Positions 1 to 5,323 of a DNA stretch of 5,323 nt are shown one piece after another. The notes beneath the pieces are model-generated. The model was not told where the DNA came from. It saw only the letters and a list, made by a program, of their open reading frames with translations, and did not search any database. Origin of the DNA: DATLCI01 sp046714215 (GTDB taxonomy: Bacteria > Acidobacteriota > Terriglobia > Terriglobales > Acidobacteriaceae); assembly GCA_046714215.1 (NCBI GenBank), contig JBKKBM010000096.1, forward strand, positions 1 through 5,323, given 5' to 3'. Positions within the stretch are counted from its first letter, which is position 1, and each line of letters starts with the position of its first letter. A program made the translations under genes and the position numbers.

Positions 1-600
1 ATGCAGGATGTCCGCGCCCACTAGGTCTGCCTCGCGCTCCGCGTCGCGCGAATATTTCATGAACAACGAGCCCACGCCAAAGCCGATGCCCAACTGTGCT
101 AGTTGCCCCGCCATGCCGCCGCCCAGCCGCCCGCCCAAAATCGCCAGCGGGATCTGCGCCGCCGCTTGCTTGCTCGCCTGGTTCACCGAATGCCGCATCA
201 CCACGTGCGCGATCTCATGCGCCATCACGCCCGCCAATTCGCTCTCATTGGCCGCCGCCTGCATGGTCCCCACGTTGATGTAAATCGGGCCGCCCGGCAG
301 CGCGAACGCATTGATCTCTTTCTGGTTCACTACCTTGAACGTATAGGGATACTTGTTTCCCGGCGCCTTCGCTACCAGCCGCTGTCCCAGCCGCGAAACG
401 TAATTATTGATGTCAGACTCTCGCACCAGCGGCATCTCTTTATCGATCTGCGCGGAGTATTCCTTGCCCGCCTGGACCTCCTGGTCCACGGAAAACAAAC
501 TCCATCGCGGCTTGGCGTTGTAGCGCGCCTGCAAAGGCAGTGCCAACACGCCGATCAACATCACCGCCACCAACTGTTGGGAGATTCGTCTGACCATCAT
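1..600 (-). CDS. Secreted M48-family zinc metalloprotease, C-terminus beyond the left edge
   Basis: A zinc-dependent endopeptidase of family M48, similar in layout to the periplasmic quality-control proteases BepA and LoiP. The 200 visible residues open with a signal peptide: MMVRR, a hydrophobic stretch at about 10-23, and a probable cleavage after LQA at residue 25. There is no lipobox cysteine, so a soluble exported protein is likely. A family-typical NAFALPGG stretch is at 97-104. The active site HEIAH is at 128-132 (bases 205-219), with H128 and H132 as zinc ligands and E129 as catalytic base. The ExxxD motif that supplies the third ligand is E188 to D192, inside DAEREADLVG. The start at 600 is chosen because AAGGAG lies 9 bases upstream (610-615); an adjacent ATG at 597 is an alternative. 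The gene leaves the window at a codon boundary soon after the third ligand, so any TPR-type C-terminal region cannot be seen. Family is certain; the substrate is unknown. Confidence 0.93.
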   Translation of the reverse strand, partial: MMVRRISQQLVAVMLIGVLALPLQARYNAKPRWSLFSVDQEVQAGKEYSAQIDKEMPLVRESDINNYVSRLGQRLVAKAPGNKYPYTFKVVNQKEINAFALPGGPIYINVGTMQAAANESELAGVMAHEIAHVVMRHSVNQASKQAAAQIPLAILGGRLGGGMAGQLAQLGIGFGVGSLFMKYSRDAEREADLVGADILH

Positions 601-630
601 GATTCCTTGCTCCTTTTTCTCAAAAGTTCG

Positions 631-648
631 CCCGGACGCATAGCCGGG
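631..648. other. Small inverted repeat in the leader of the M48 gene
   Basis: CCCGG (631-635) and CCGGG (644-648) form a 5-bp stem with an 8-base loop, 31 bases upstream of the metalloprotease start. It lies in the presumed 5' leader and could form a weak RNA hairpin. The stem is short and GC-rich DNA produces such stems by chance, so no function is assigned. I did not find a convincing -35/-10 pair for this gene in 601-740. Confidence 0.2.
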
Positions 649-745
649 ACGGAACGCCGACAACTTACACCCTGGGATATGAAAGATTAGATGCCGTCCC
701 CGGGCCTTACCCGTCTGTTTTTTCGGCGACCGTTCCTTAACCCAT

Positions 746-770
746 GAAAAAGGCGCCCGCGGGGGCGCCT
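746..770 (-). terminator. Intrinsic terminator downstream of the Clp-like ATPase gene
   Basis: AGGCGCCC (751-758) pairs perfectly with GGGCGCCT (763-770) around the 4-base loop GCGG. Read on the minus strand, the 8-bp GC-rich stem runs straight into TTTTTC (751 down to 746), the standard shape of a Rho-independent terminator. It lies about 100 bases past the stop of the minus-strand ATPase gene and upstream of the M48 gene, so it should separate the two transcripts. On the plus strand there is no T-run after the stem, so it is read as one-directional. Confidence 0.75.
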
Positions 771-798
771 GATGTGGCTTATTTGCAGACCGTTTACT

Positions 799-862
799 TG
801 GGTACAGCACGGCTTCAGCCGTGCGACCCAGCTATCTTAAAAGAGTTGGGGGCTTTAGCCCC
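799..862. repeat. Two-hairpin palindromic element (REP-like)
   Basis: Two perfect inverted repeats lie side by side. The first is GCACGGC-TTCA-GCCGTGC (807-824), framed by an outer TGGGT/ACCCA pair (799-803 and 826-830). The second is GGGGC-TTTA-GCCCC (849-853 and 858-862). Both loops are four bases of TTCA or TTTA type. The element ends only 6 bases from the stop codon of the ATPase gene and lies between that stop and its terminator. The look, two related hairpins in an intergenic space, is that of a dispersed REP-type repeat; I recall similar cggctgaagccg and ggggctaaagcccc units from Acidobacteriota genomes. Only one copy is in this window, so its dispersed nature is an inference. Alternatively the hairpins simply stabilise the mRNA 3' end. 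Confidence 0.55.
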
Positions 863-868
863 GGAAGC

Positions 869-2197
869 TCAGCCTATCTTGTCCAGCATCGGGGCACCGG
901 CTTCGCGCCGGGCAGGAGCGCTCTTACCCGAACGCGCGCCCGCACTGGTCGCCGCCGCCTCTTGGCCGTACTTTTCCAGCAGCACCGGCACCAATGCGCC
1001 TTCAGCTTCTTTCGTAAAGGTCTGGCGACCGTCCACGCGGTCGATCTTGATGAAATCTCCGAGCTTCACCTGGCTGGTCGCCACCAGGTTCGCCAGCGGG
1101 AACACCACGTTCTTCTCGATGGACCGTTTCAGGTGCCGCGCGCCGTATTTCGCGTCCGTGCCTTCTTCCAGCAGATATTTCTTAACTTCTGGGGTGCAAC
1201 TGAAGACGAACTGGTTGTTGCCGGTCGCCTGCAGGATGCGTTGCTGCACCATCCCCAGTTCGATCTCCAGGATCTGCTCCAGGTGTTCCGGACGCAGCAT
1301 GCTGAAGACCACCGTCTTGTCGATGCGGTTCATGAACTCCGGAGAGAACTTACGGCGCGCGGCGTCGACCGCGGTCCGCGTCAGCTTCTCGTCCATCTTC
1401 GCGTCTACGTGTCCCGCCTTCTGGGCGAAGCCCAGGCCGCCGGTGATGAGGTCGTTCATCTCACCCGCGCCCAGGTTCGACGTCATGAAGATCATGCACT
1501 GCGAGAGGTCCACGCGGCGATTGTCACCCAGCGTGAGGTTCGCTTTGTCCAGGATGCCCAGCAGCAACTGCCACAGCGCGTCACTGGCCTTCTCGATCTC
1601 GTCGAACAGCAGCAACGTGAGTTTCAACTTCTCCGTGTGGTGCTGGTTCAGGGCTTCCTGCGTCAGCAGCGGATGGGTCTCGCGATGGCCGAGGTAGCCC
1701 GGAGGCGAGCCGATCAATTTCGCGATCTCATGACTATGTTGGAATTCGGCGCAGTCGATCTTGATCACCGCGCGGGGATCGCCGAACATCGCTTCTGCCA
1801 TCGCTTCCACTACGCGCGTTTTGCCCGAGCCCGTGGGACCCAGGAACAGGAAGTTTCCTACCGGACGGCCCGGCGCATTCAAACCCGCCAGAAACATCTG
1901 GTAGATCTCCGCCACTTTCTCAATGGCAGGTTCCTGACCTACGATCTTGCGGCGAAGTGAGAGTTCAAATTCCTGAGCATCGCTGCTGCGGAGCGTCGGA
2001 TCGAGCGCGGTATTAAGACCGGTTTTCATGACTAAATGCCCTTTGATTTCCTTGAGGGGCCCGACAACTTTTTCCTGGGTGCGTTCCTGGGTGCGAAAGA
2101 ATGCTGTCAGCCTTTTCAGATGGATTTGCAAGCCTTTGAGTTGTAACCCTTTTTTCTTCGTCTGGCGGACGGGCACCCTGTCCACCGCGGGCTCCAT
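869..2197 (-). CDS. Single-ring AAA+ ATPase of the Clp D2 (ClpA/B/C C-terminal) type
   Basis: A hexameric ATP-driven protein unfoldase or remodeller, by family. Residues are counted from the chosen start. The basic N-terminal stretch (about 10-56) matches nothing I know. The AAA+ core begins near IVGQE (85-89). It shows Walker A GPTGSGKT (120-127), pore loop GSPPGYLG with Y168, Walker B LLLFDE (D199, E200), sensor 1 TSN (239-241), arginine finger in PEFMNRID (R291) and sensor 2 GARHLKR (R354). A ClpB_D2-small-type domain follows, then an Ala/Gly/Arg-rich tail from about 410. LGF at 255-257 (bases 1427-1435) sits where ClpC carries its ClpP-contact tripeptide. There is no N-domain, no D1 ring and no ClpX zinc finger. 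The start is uncertain: ATG 2197 has GGAG 5 bases upstream; ATG 2245 would leave 42 bases to the divergent gene and lacks a ribosome site; ATG 2029 is just before the conserved part. Family is certain; start and partner are not. Confidence 0.9.
   Translation of the reverse strand: MEPAVDRVPVRQTKKKGLQLKGLQIHLKRLTAFFRTQERTQEKVVGPLKEIKGHLVMKTGLNTALDPTLRSSDAQEFELSLRRKIVGQEPAIEKVAEIYQMFLAGLNAPGRPVGNFLFLGPTGSGKTRVVEAMAEAMFGDPRAVIKIDCAEFQHSHEIAKLIGSPPGYLGHRETHPLLTQEALNQHHTEKLKLTLLLFDEIEKASDALWQLLLGILDKANLTLGDNRRVDLSQCMIFMTSNLGAGEMNDLITGGLGFAQKAGHVDAKMDEKLTRTAVDAARRKFSPEFMNRIDKTVVFSMLRPEHLEQILEIELGMVQQRILQATGNNQFVFSCTPEVKKYLLEEGTDAKYGARHLKRSIEKNVVFPLANLVATSQVKLGDFIKIDRVDGRQTFTKEAEGALVPVLLEKYGQEAAATSAGARSGKSAPARREAGAPMLDKIG
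2072..2095. repeat. 12-bp perfect tandem duplication in the 5' part of the ATPase gene
   Basis: TTCCTGGGTGCG occurs twice in direct succession (2072-2083 and 2084-2095). On the minus strand, in the reading frame of the ATPase gene, it encodes RTQE twice. It falls in the poorly conserved N-terminal extension, between the candidate starts at 2197 and 2029, so it is either an in-frame coding duplication or part of an untranslated leader. Confidence 0.8.
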
Positions 2198-2202
2198 CGC
2201 AT

Positions 2203-2206
2203 CTCC
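2203..2206 (-). promoter_or_regulatory. Ribosome binding site supporting start 2197 of the ATPase gene
   Basis: On the minus strand TTTGGAG (2209-2203) precedes ATG 2197 with 5 bases between GGAG and the start codon. Neither the upstream ATG (2245) nor the position of the divergent gene favours a longer protein. The ATG at 2029 has only an AAAGGG about 9 bases upstream, which is a weaker but possible site. Confidence 0.5.
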
Positions 2207-2251
2207 AAAGGAGTAGCCCGATTGGTCACTAGGCTCACGACTCATGCATGC

Positions 2252-2257
2252 TATGAT
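2252..2257 (+). promoter_or_regulatory. Possible -10 box for the LysM/DUF4015 lipoprotein gene
   Basis: TATGAT matches five of six bases of the sigma-70 -10 consensus and lies 30 bases before the start at 2288. No good -35 box stands 16-18 bases upstream (TAGGCT at 2230-2235 is the only match in place). It is offered mainly because the divergent junction is so short that a promoter for the plus-strand gene has to lie here or inside the start of the ATPase gene. Confidence 0.25.
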
Positions 2258-2287
2258 GCGGCTGCCCCCGAAACAGGTCTTGTACGA

Positions 2288-3805
2288 ATGTCTTTATTCA
2301 GTTTCCCGCGCACGTTTTTTCCTCCTGTCGTCACACTCGTCGCCCTCGCTGCTTCGCTGCTTGCATCTTGCAGTGTGCAAACGCCCGTGGCCGCGCAGAC
2401 ACCCCTTCAAGTCGCTGAAAAGCAAGCGCCGGCCGGGCCTTCTCCGGCTCTGGCCCACGAACTCACCTACACCGCCAAAAGTGGCGACTCCACCACCAGT
2501 CTCGCCCGCAAGTTCTTGTCGCAGTCGAGTTTAATGACGGTCGTGGAACTGGATCATGCCATCCGTCAGCGCAACTCCATCAAGCGAGCAATCAAGAGCG
2601 GCCAGCAGGTCGTGATCCCGTCTCTGGAAACCCAGCCAGTTGTGGAAAAATCCCGCAACCCGCAAAAGGCATCCGACGTGCGCGCTATTTACTTAACCGG
2701 CAACACTGCCGGCAGCGCCTACGGACTGGAACTCGTCCGCCGCTGGCAAAAGGCCGGCGGCAATGCCGTGGTCTTTGATATCAAAGATAGCGATGGCACT
2801 CTTAGCATCGCCTTCGACCATCCGCTCGCTCCCAAGCGTCGGCCCCTCATCAGCAATCTCCCAAAATACATTCGCTATCTGCATTCCCTGGATCTGCATG
2901 TGATCGCGCGCATCGCCCTCTTCCGCGACGACCACATCGCCCAAAAGCACTCGCGCCTGGCCGTGCGCTCGCGCGCGACCGGGCAACCGTGGTCAGAGAA
3001 TGGCAAACAAGTGTGGGCGGATCCCTCGAATGTCGAAGTCCAGCAATACAATCTGGCGCTGGCGAAGTTCGTGGCGGCCACCGGCGTCGATGAAGTCCAG
3101 TTCGACTATGTGCGCTTCCCCGCCGAAGGCAACCAGGCTGACGCCAAGTTCGCCTTCGAAGCTTCTCCCACCAAAATCACCCGCGCTAACGTCATCTCAA
3201 ATTTCCTCGAACAAGCATACGCGGAGCTCCATCCCACCGGCGCGCTGCTCTCGCTCGACGTCTTCGGCGTCATGGCCTGGCAGCGCAGCGTCGACCTCGC
3301 CCACACCGGACAAGACATCGCGGAGATGGCCAAGCACTGCGACGTGCTCTCGCCCATGATCTATCCCTCGCACTTCTTTGGCATGGACGGCTACGCCTTG
3401 CCCGGCGATGCTCCTGAGCATTTCATCTCCACCTCGATGGACCGCTTCCGGAAGATCACCGCCGGCACCGGTGTGGTGCTGCGTCCCTGGCTGCAAGCAT
3501 TTGCCTGGAAGACGAAAACCTATTCGCCGGATTACATCAAGGTCCAGGTGCTCGCGGCCAAGCAGCATGGCGGCATCGGCTTCCTGCTGTGGAATGCCCG
3601 CAACGATTACGTCCGACCCCTGGCCGCGATGCCCGCCATGACCGCAGACGCCAAACGCTACTTCGGAAAGGCCGATCCCGCGGAGATGGTTCAGGTCGCT
3701 CCGCCTAAGCCCGCTTCTAAGTCCACGCCGGTTAAACATTCGCCATCAACCCTGACGCCCGCAGCGCCCAAGCCCGCGAGTCCGGCGGTTAGTCCTACCC
3801 CCTGA
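2288..3805 (+). CDS. Lipoprotein with LysM-like domain and DUF4015 putative glycoside hydrolase
   Basis: A 505-residue exported protein, probably anchored in the envelope. Residues 1-28 form a lipoprotein signal: hydrophobic segment at about 11-26, then lipobox LASC with C28 as the lipidated residue. Residues 60-112 resemble LysM (YTAKSGDSTTSLARKF at the start, IKSGQQVVIPS at the end), a fold that usually binds peptidoglycan or chitin-type glycans. Residues 132-447 fit the DUF4015 (PF13200) TIM-barrel family. They show DIKD at 164-167, QFDYVRFP at 271-278, LSLDVFG at 322-328, MIYPSHF at 357-363, LRPWLQAF at 398-405 and GFLLWNARN at 431-439. The conserved aspartates D273 and D324 at strand ends are candidate catalytic residues. 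The last 40 residues are a Pro/Ala/Ser/Lys-rich linker-like tail. A TTG at 2222 would add 22 residues before the signal peptide and was rejected; the ribosome site at 2288 is weak. Substrate and activity are not established. Confidence 0.85.
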   Translation: MSLFSFPRTFFPPVVTLVALAASLLASCSVQTPVAAQTPLQVAEKQAPAGPSPALAHELTYTAKSGDSTTSLARKFLSQSSLMTVVELDHAIRQRNSIKRAIKSGQQVVIPSLETQPVVEKSRNPQKASDVRAIYLTGNTAGSAYGLELVRRWQKAGGNAVVFDIKDSDGTLSIAFDHPLAPKRRPLISNLPKYIRYLHSLDLHVIARIALFRDDHIAQKHSRLAVRSRATGQPWSENGKQVWADPSNVEVQQYNLALAKFVAATGVDEVQFDYVRFPAEGNQADAKFAFEASPTKITRANVISNFLEQAYAELHPTGALLSLDVFGVMAWQRSVDLAHTGQDIAEMAKHCDVLSPMIYPSHFFGMDGYALPGDAPEHFISTSMDRFRKITAGTGVVLRPWLQAFAWKTKTYSPDYIKVQVLAAKQHGGIGFLLWNARNDYVRPLAAMPAMTADAKRYFGKADPAEMVQVAPPKPASKSTPVKHSPSTLTPAAPKPASPAVSPTP

Positions 3806-3869
3806 CGCAGCCGATCTGCCGCGGCGATTTCACCGAAAAAGTTCGCGTAACCCGCCTTTCCATTCCGGT

Positions 3870-3875
3870 TATAAT
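3870..3875 (+). promoter_or_regulatory. Probable -10 box (TATAAT) of the ilvE promoter
   Basis: A perfect sigma-70 -10 hexamer stands 104 bases upstream of the ilvE start in the gap after the lipoprotein gene. The -35 region at the right spacing (about 3847-3852, GTAACC) is poor, so the promoter may be weak, activator-dependent or a chance match. If used, it gives a leader of about 95-100 bases. Confidence 0.5.
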
Positions 3876-3930
3876 CTAGGGGTTCGACTCTAAGAACCTT
3901 TTTGCGATCGGGCAGAATCAAACTCTAAGC

Positions 3931-3950
3931 GCGGCGTTCCCCGTAGCCGC
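3931..3950 (+). other. Leader hairpin upstream of ilvE
   Basis: GCGGC (3931-3935) pairs with GCCGC (3946-3950) around a 10-base loop, followed by CGACTTTTGC. It lies between the TATAAT box and the GAGGAG ribosome site (3965-3970). The stem is only 5 bp and the T-run is short and offset, so this is weak as an attenuator. I see no leader peptide rich in Ile, Leu or Val codons and no T-box pattern. Confidence 0.2.
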
Positions 3951-3979
3951 CGACTTTTGCATCCGAGGAGCGCAGCCGA

Positions 3980-4924
3980 ATGGCCATTCAGCCGACCGAG
4001 AAGATCTGGCACAACGGAAAATTGATCCCCTGGAACGACGCCAAGATCCACATCATGTCGCACGTGGTGAACTATGGCTCTTCCGTCTTTGAGGGAGTCC
4101 GTTGCTACGCGCTGCCCAAGGGCCCTGCCATCTTCCGCGCCGCCGAACACGCCCAGCGCCTGCTCGATTCCGCCAAGATCTATCGCATCGACACCGCCTT
4201 CACCGTGGACGATATCGTCAACGCCATGGTCGAAGTCGTCGGCGTCAACGGTGTCTTCCCTTGCTACATCCGCCCCCTCATCTTTCGCGGATACGGCGAA
4301 GTGGGAGTCAATCCCAAGGGCTCACCCACCGAGGTCTACGTCGCCAACTATCCGTGGGGTAAGTACCTAGGCAGCGGCAATCCCGAAGAGGGCGTGGACG
4401 TCTGTGTCTCTTCCTGGAACCGCCTCGCGCCCAACACCATGCCCGCCATGGCCAAGTCCGGCGCCAACTACATGAATTCGCAACTTATTAAGATGGAGGC
4501 CATCGCCAACGGCTACGTCGAGGGCATCGCCCTTGATGTGCACGGATACGTCAGCGAAGGCTCCGGAGAAAACCTGTTCGTCGTGAAGAATGGCACCATC
4601 ATGACCGCGCCGCTCGGCAACTCGGTTCTTCCCGGCATCACTCGTGACTCCGTCCTTAAGCTGGCTAAAGAACAAGGCATTCCCGTGGTGGAGCAGATCA
4701 TTCCCCGCGAGATGCTGTATTTGGCGGACGAAGTCTTCTTCAGTGGCACCGCCGCCGAGATCACTCCCATCCGCTCCGTCGACCGCATCACCGTTGGCAA
4801 GGGCACGGCCGGGCCCATCACCCTGGGCCTGCAACGCGAGTTTCTATCCATCGTGCAAGGCAAGAAAGAAGACCGCTTCCACTGGTTCACACCCGTGCCG
4901 GTCAAGCAGCCGGTCGGAGTCTAG
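3980..4924 (+). CDS. ilvE: Branched-chain amino acid aminotransferase
   Basis: A PLP-dependent fold-type IV enzyme that moves the amino group between glutamate and the keto acids of valine, leucine and isoleucine, in the cytoplasm. It is the last step of their synthesis and the first of their breakdown. The 314 residues match the usual length of the IlvE group (E. coli IlvE 309). Visible signatures are NYGSSVFEGVRCY (31-43), the Schiff-base lysine K159 in MAKSGANY (bases 4454-4456), EGIALDVHGYVSEGSGENLF (181-200), LPGITRD (217-223) and the phosphate-binding SGTAAEITP (255-263). All key residues are present and the gene is intact. The start is supported by GAGGAG (3965-3970) 9 bases upstream. 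It has its own candidate promoter and no overlap with its neighbours, so it is probably not tightly co-transcribed with the lipoprotein gene. D-amino-acid or aminodeoxychorismate-lyase relatives share the fold, but the motif details favour IlvE. Confidence 0.96.
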   Translation: MAIQPTEKIWHNGKLIPWNDAKIHIMSHVVNYGSSVFEGVRCYALPKGPAIFRAAEHAQRLLDSAKIYRIDTAFTVDDIVNAMVEVVGVNGVFPCYIRPLIFRGYGEVGVNPKGSPTEVYVANYPWGKYLGSGNPEEGVDVCVSSWNRLAPNTMPAMAKSGANYMNSQLIKMEAIANGYVEGIALDVHGYVSEGSGENLFVVKNGTIMTAPLGNSVLPGITRDSVLKLAKEQGIPVVEQIIPREMLYLADEVFFSGTAAEITPIRSVDRITVGKGTAGPITLGLQREFLSIVQGKKEDRFHWFTPVPVKQPVGV

Positions 4925-4937
4925 AACCATTCGTCCC

Positions 4938-4966
4938 AGGGCGCGGAGATTCCCTGCACCCTTTTT
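4938..4966 (+). terminator. Candidate terminator after ilvE
   Basis: AGGGCGC (4938-4944) pairs with GCACCCT (4956-4962), six pairs with one C-A mismatch around an 11-base loop, and runs into five T (4962-4966). An alternative stem CAGGG/CCCTG (4937-4941 and 4952-4956) overlaps it. The position, 14 bases after the ilvE stop, is right for termination, but the imperfect stem and large loop make it moderate at best; some read-through into the next gene is possible. Confidence 0.4.
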
Positions 4967-5017
4967 CACGCCTTCTGGTCTAATCAGACGGCCCAAATCT
5001 TTAAAGGAGACCCACCT

Positions 5018-5323
5018 ATGAGCACCGCAGCCCAGCCCCCCATTTCCCCCGACTACGCCAAGACCATCCGCGATATGACCGTGCAATCCCTGGAGCGCGA
5101 GTTCGTCACCACGGCCAAGGTCATCCGCGCCATCCCGCCAGACAAGAGTTCCTACAAGCCGGACCCGAACGCCAAGACCGCCGCCGAACTGGCCTGGCAT
5201 CTCGCTTCCAGCGAGGTCTGGTTCCTCGACAGCATCGCCAATGGCGCCTTCGTTCCCGGCGCGGAGAACGATTACAAGGACCCCGGTACCATCGAACAGA
5301 TCGCTGCCTGGTATGAGAAGGAG
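5018..5323 (+). CDS. DinB-superfamily protein, C-terminus beyond the right edge
   Basis: The first 102 residues of a DinB/YfiT-like four-helix-bundle protein. An amphipathic first helix (about 14-38) precedes the segment AAELAWHLASSEVWFLDSIA (55-74), whose H61 matches the first of the three histidines that bind a divalent metal in this superfamily. The other ligands would lie beyond the edge. Family members include DNA-damage-inducible proteins of unknown role and thiol-dependent transferases; nothing here selects among them. The start is well supported by AAAGGAG (5003-5009) 8 bases upstream of ATG. It follows ilvE by 93 bases on the same strand. The gap holds a candidate terminator and a TCTAAT (4979-4984) that could be a weak -10 box, so independent transcription is likely but not shown. 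Confidence 0.82.
   Translation, partial: MSTAAQPPISPDYAKTIRDMTVQSLEREFVTTAKVIRAIPPDKSSYKPDPNAKTAAELAWHLASSEVWFLDSIANGAFVPGAENDYKDPGTIEQIAAWYEKE

Noticed and set aside
103..690. Plus-strand open frame of 195 codons over the M48 gene
   Set aside because: Its translation is His/Arg/Gln-rich and without motifs, while the opposite strand shows a signal peptide, HExxH and ExxxD. It is a shadow frame.
821..1960. Long plus-strand open frame (379 codons) opposite the Clp-like ATPase; a second one at 744-1697
   Set aside because: Both are antisense to a gene with full AAA+ motifs. Their translations are rich in His, Arg, Gln or Ser with no recognisable domain, as expected of mirror frames in GC-rich coding DNA.
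2222..2287. TTG start at 2222 for the lipoprotein, adding 22 residues
   Set aside because: The extra residues precede an otherwise canonical lipoprotein signal peptide that begins at ATG 2288, and the extension would bury it internally.
3197..3739. Minus-strand open frame of 180 codons inside the lipoprotein gene
   Set aside because: It lies opposite the conserved DUF4015 motifs and has a Gly/Val/His-rich composition typical of a reverse shadow, with no ribosome site or domain.
3900..3928. Possible leader peptide TTG-CGA-TCG-GGC-AGA-ATC-AAA-CTC-TAA before ilvE
   Set aside because: It has no ribosome site, an uncommon start codon and only one Ile and one Leu codon, so it does not support transcription attenuation.
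1..5323. Defence, CRISPR, toxin-antitoxin or mobile-element system
   Set aside because: No spaced repeats, transposase, integrase, small paired genes or nuclease motifs are visible. The genes are ordinary chromosomal families on independent transcription units.

Overview
The window holds five protein-coding genes on a moderately GC-rich chromosomal segment. Two genes are on the minus strand on the left and three are on the plus strand on the right. The gene families, the GC-rich codon use and a pair of short palindromes of the type 'gcacggcttcagccgtgc / ggggctttagcccc' suggest a soil Acidobacteriota (Terriglobia or Koribacter-like). This placement is an inference from family resemblance and memory, not a search result.

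Left half, minus strand. The 5' part of a secreted M48-family zinc metalloprotease gene runs off the left edge (1-600), with HExxH and ExxxD zinc-site motifs and a signal peptide. A 270-base gap follows (601-868). It contains a strong intrinsic terminator (746-770) and a two-hairpin palindromic element (799-862), both immediately downstream of the next minus-strand gene. That gene (869 to about 2197) encodes a single-ring AAA+ ATPase. It equals the second (D2) ATPase module of ClpA/ClpB/ClpC, with no recognisable N-domain or D1 ring. It carries an L-G-F tripeptide where ClpC-type unfoldases contact ClpP.

Right half, plus strand. After a short divergent junction (about 2198-2287) comes a lipoprotein-type gene (2288-3805) with a LysM-like domain and a DUF4015 putative glycoside hydrolase barrel. 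It is followed by a 174-base gap with a perfect TATAAT box. Next is ilvE, a complete branched-chain aminotransferase gene (3980-4924). A further short gap with a terminator-like hairpin leads to the start of a DinB-superfamily gene (5018 to the right edge).

The genes do not form one pathway. The M48 protease and the Clp-like ATPase both suggest protein quality control. The LysM/DUF4015 lipoprotein points to the cell envelope, ilvE to valine, leucine and isoleucine metabolism, and the DinB-like protein to an undefined metal- or thiol-dependent role. I see no CRISPR array, transposase, tRNA or rRNA. The points most worth a second look are the stand-alone Clp D2 ATPase with its uncertain N-terminus, and the palindromic element between that gene and its terminator. 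No clear new multi-gene system is visible.
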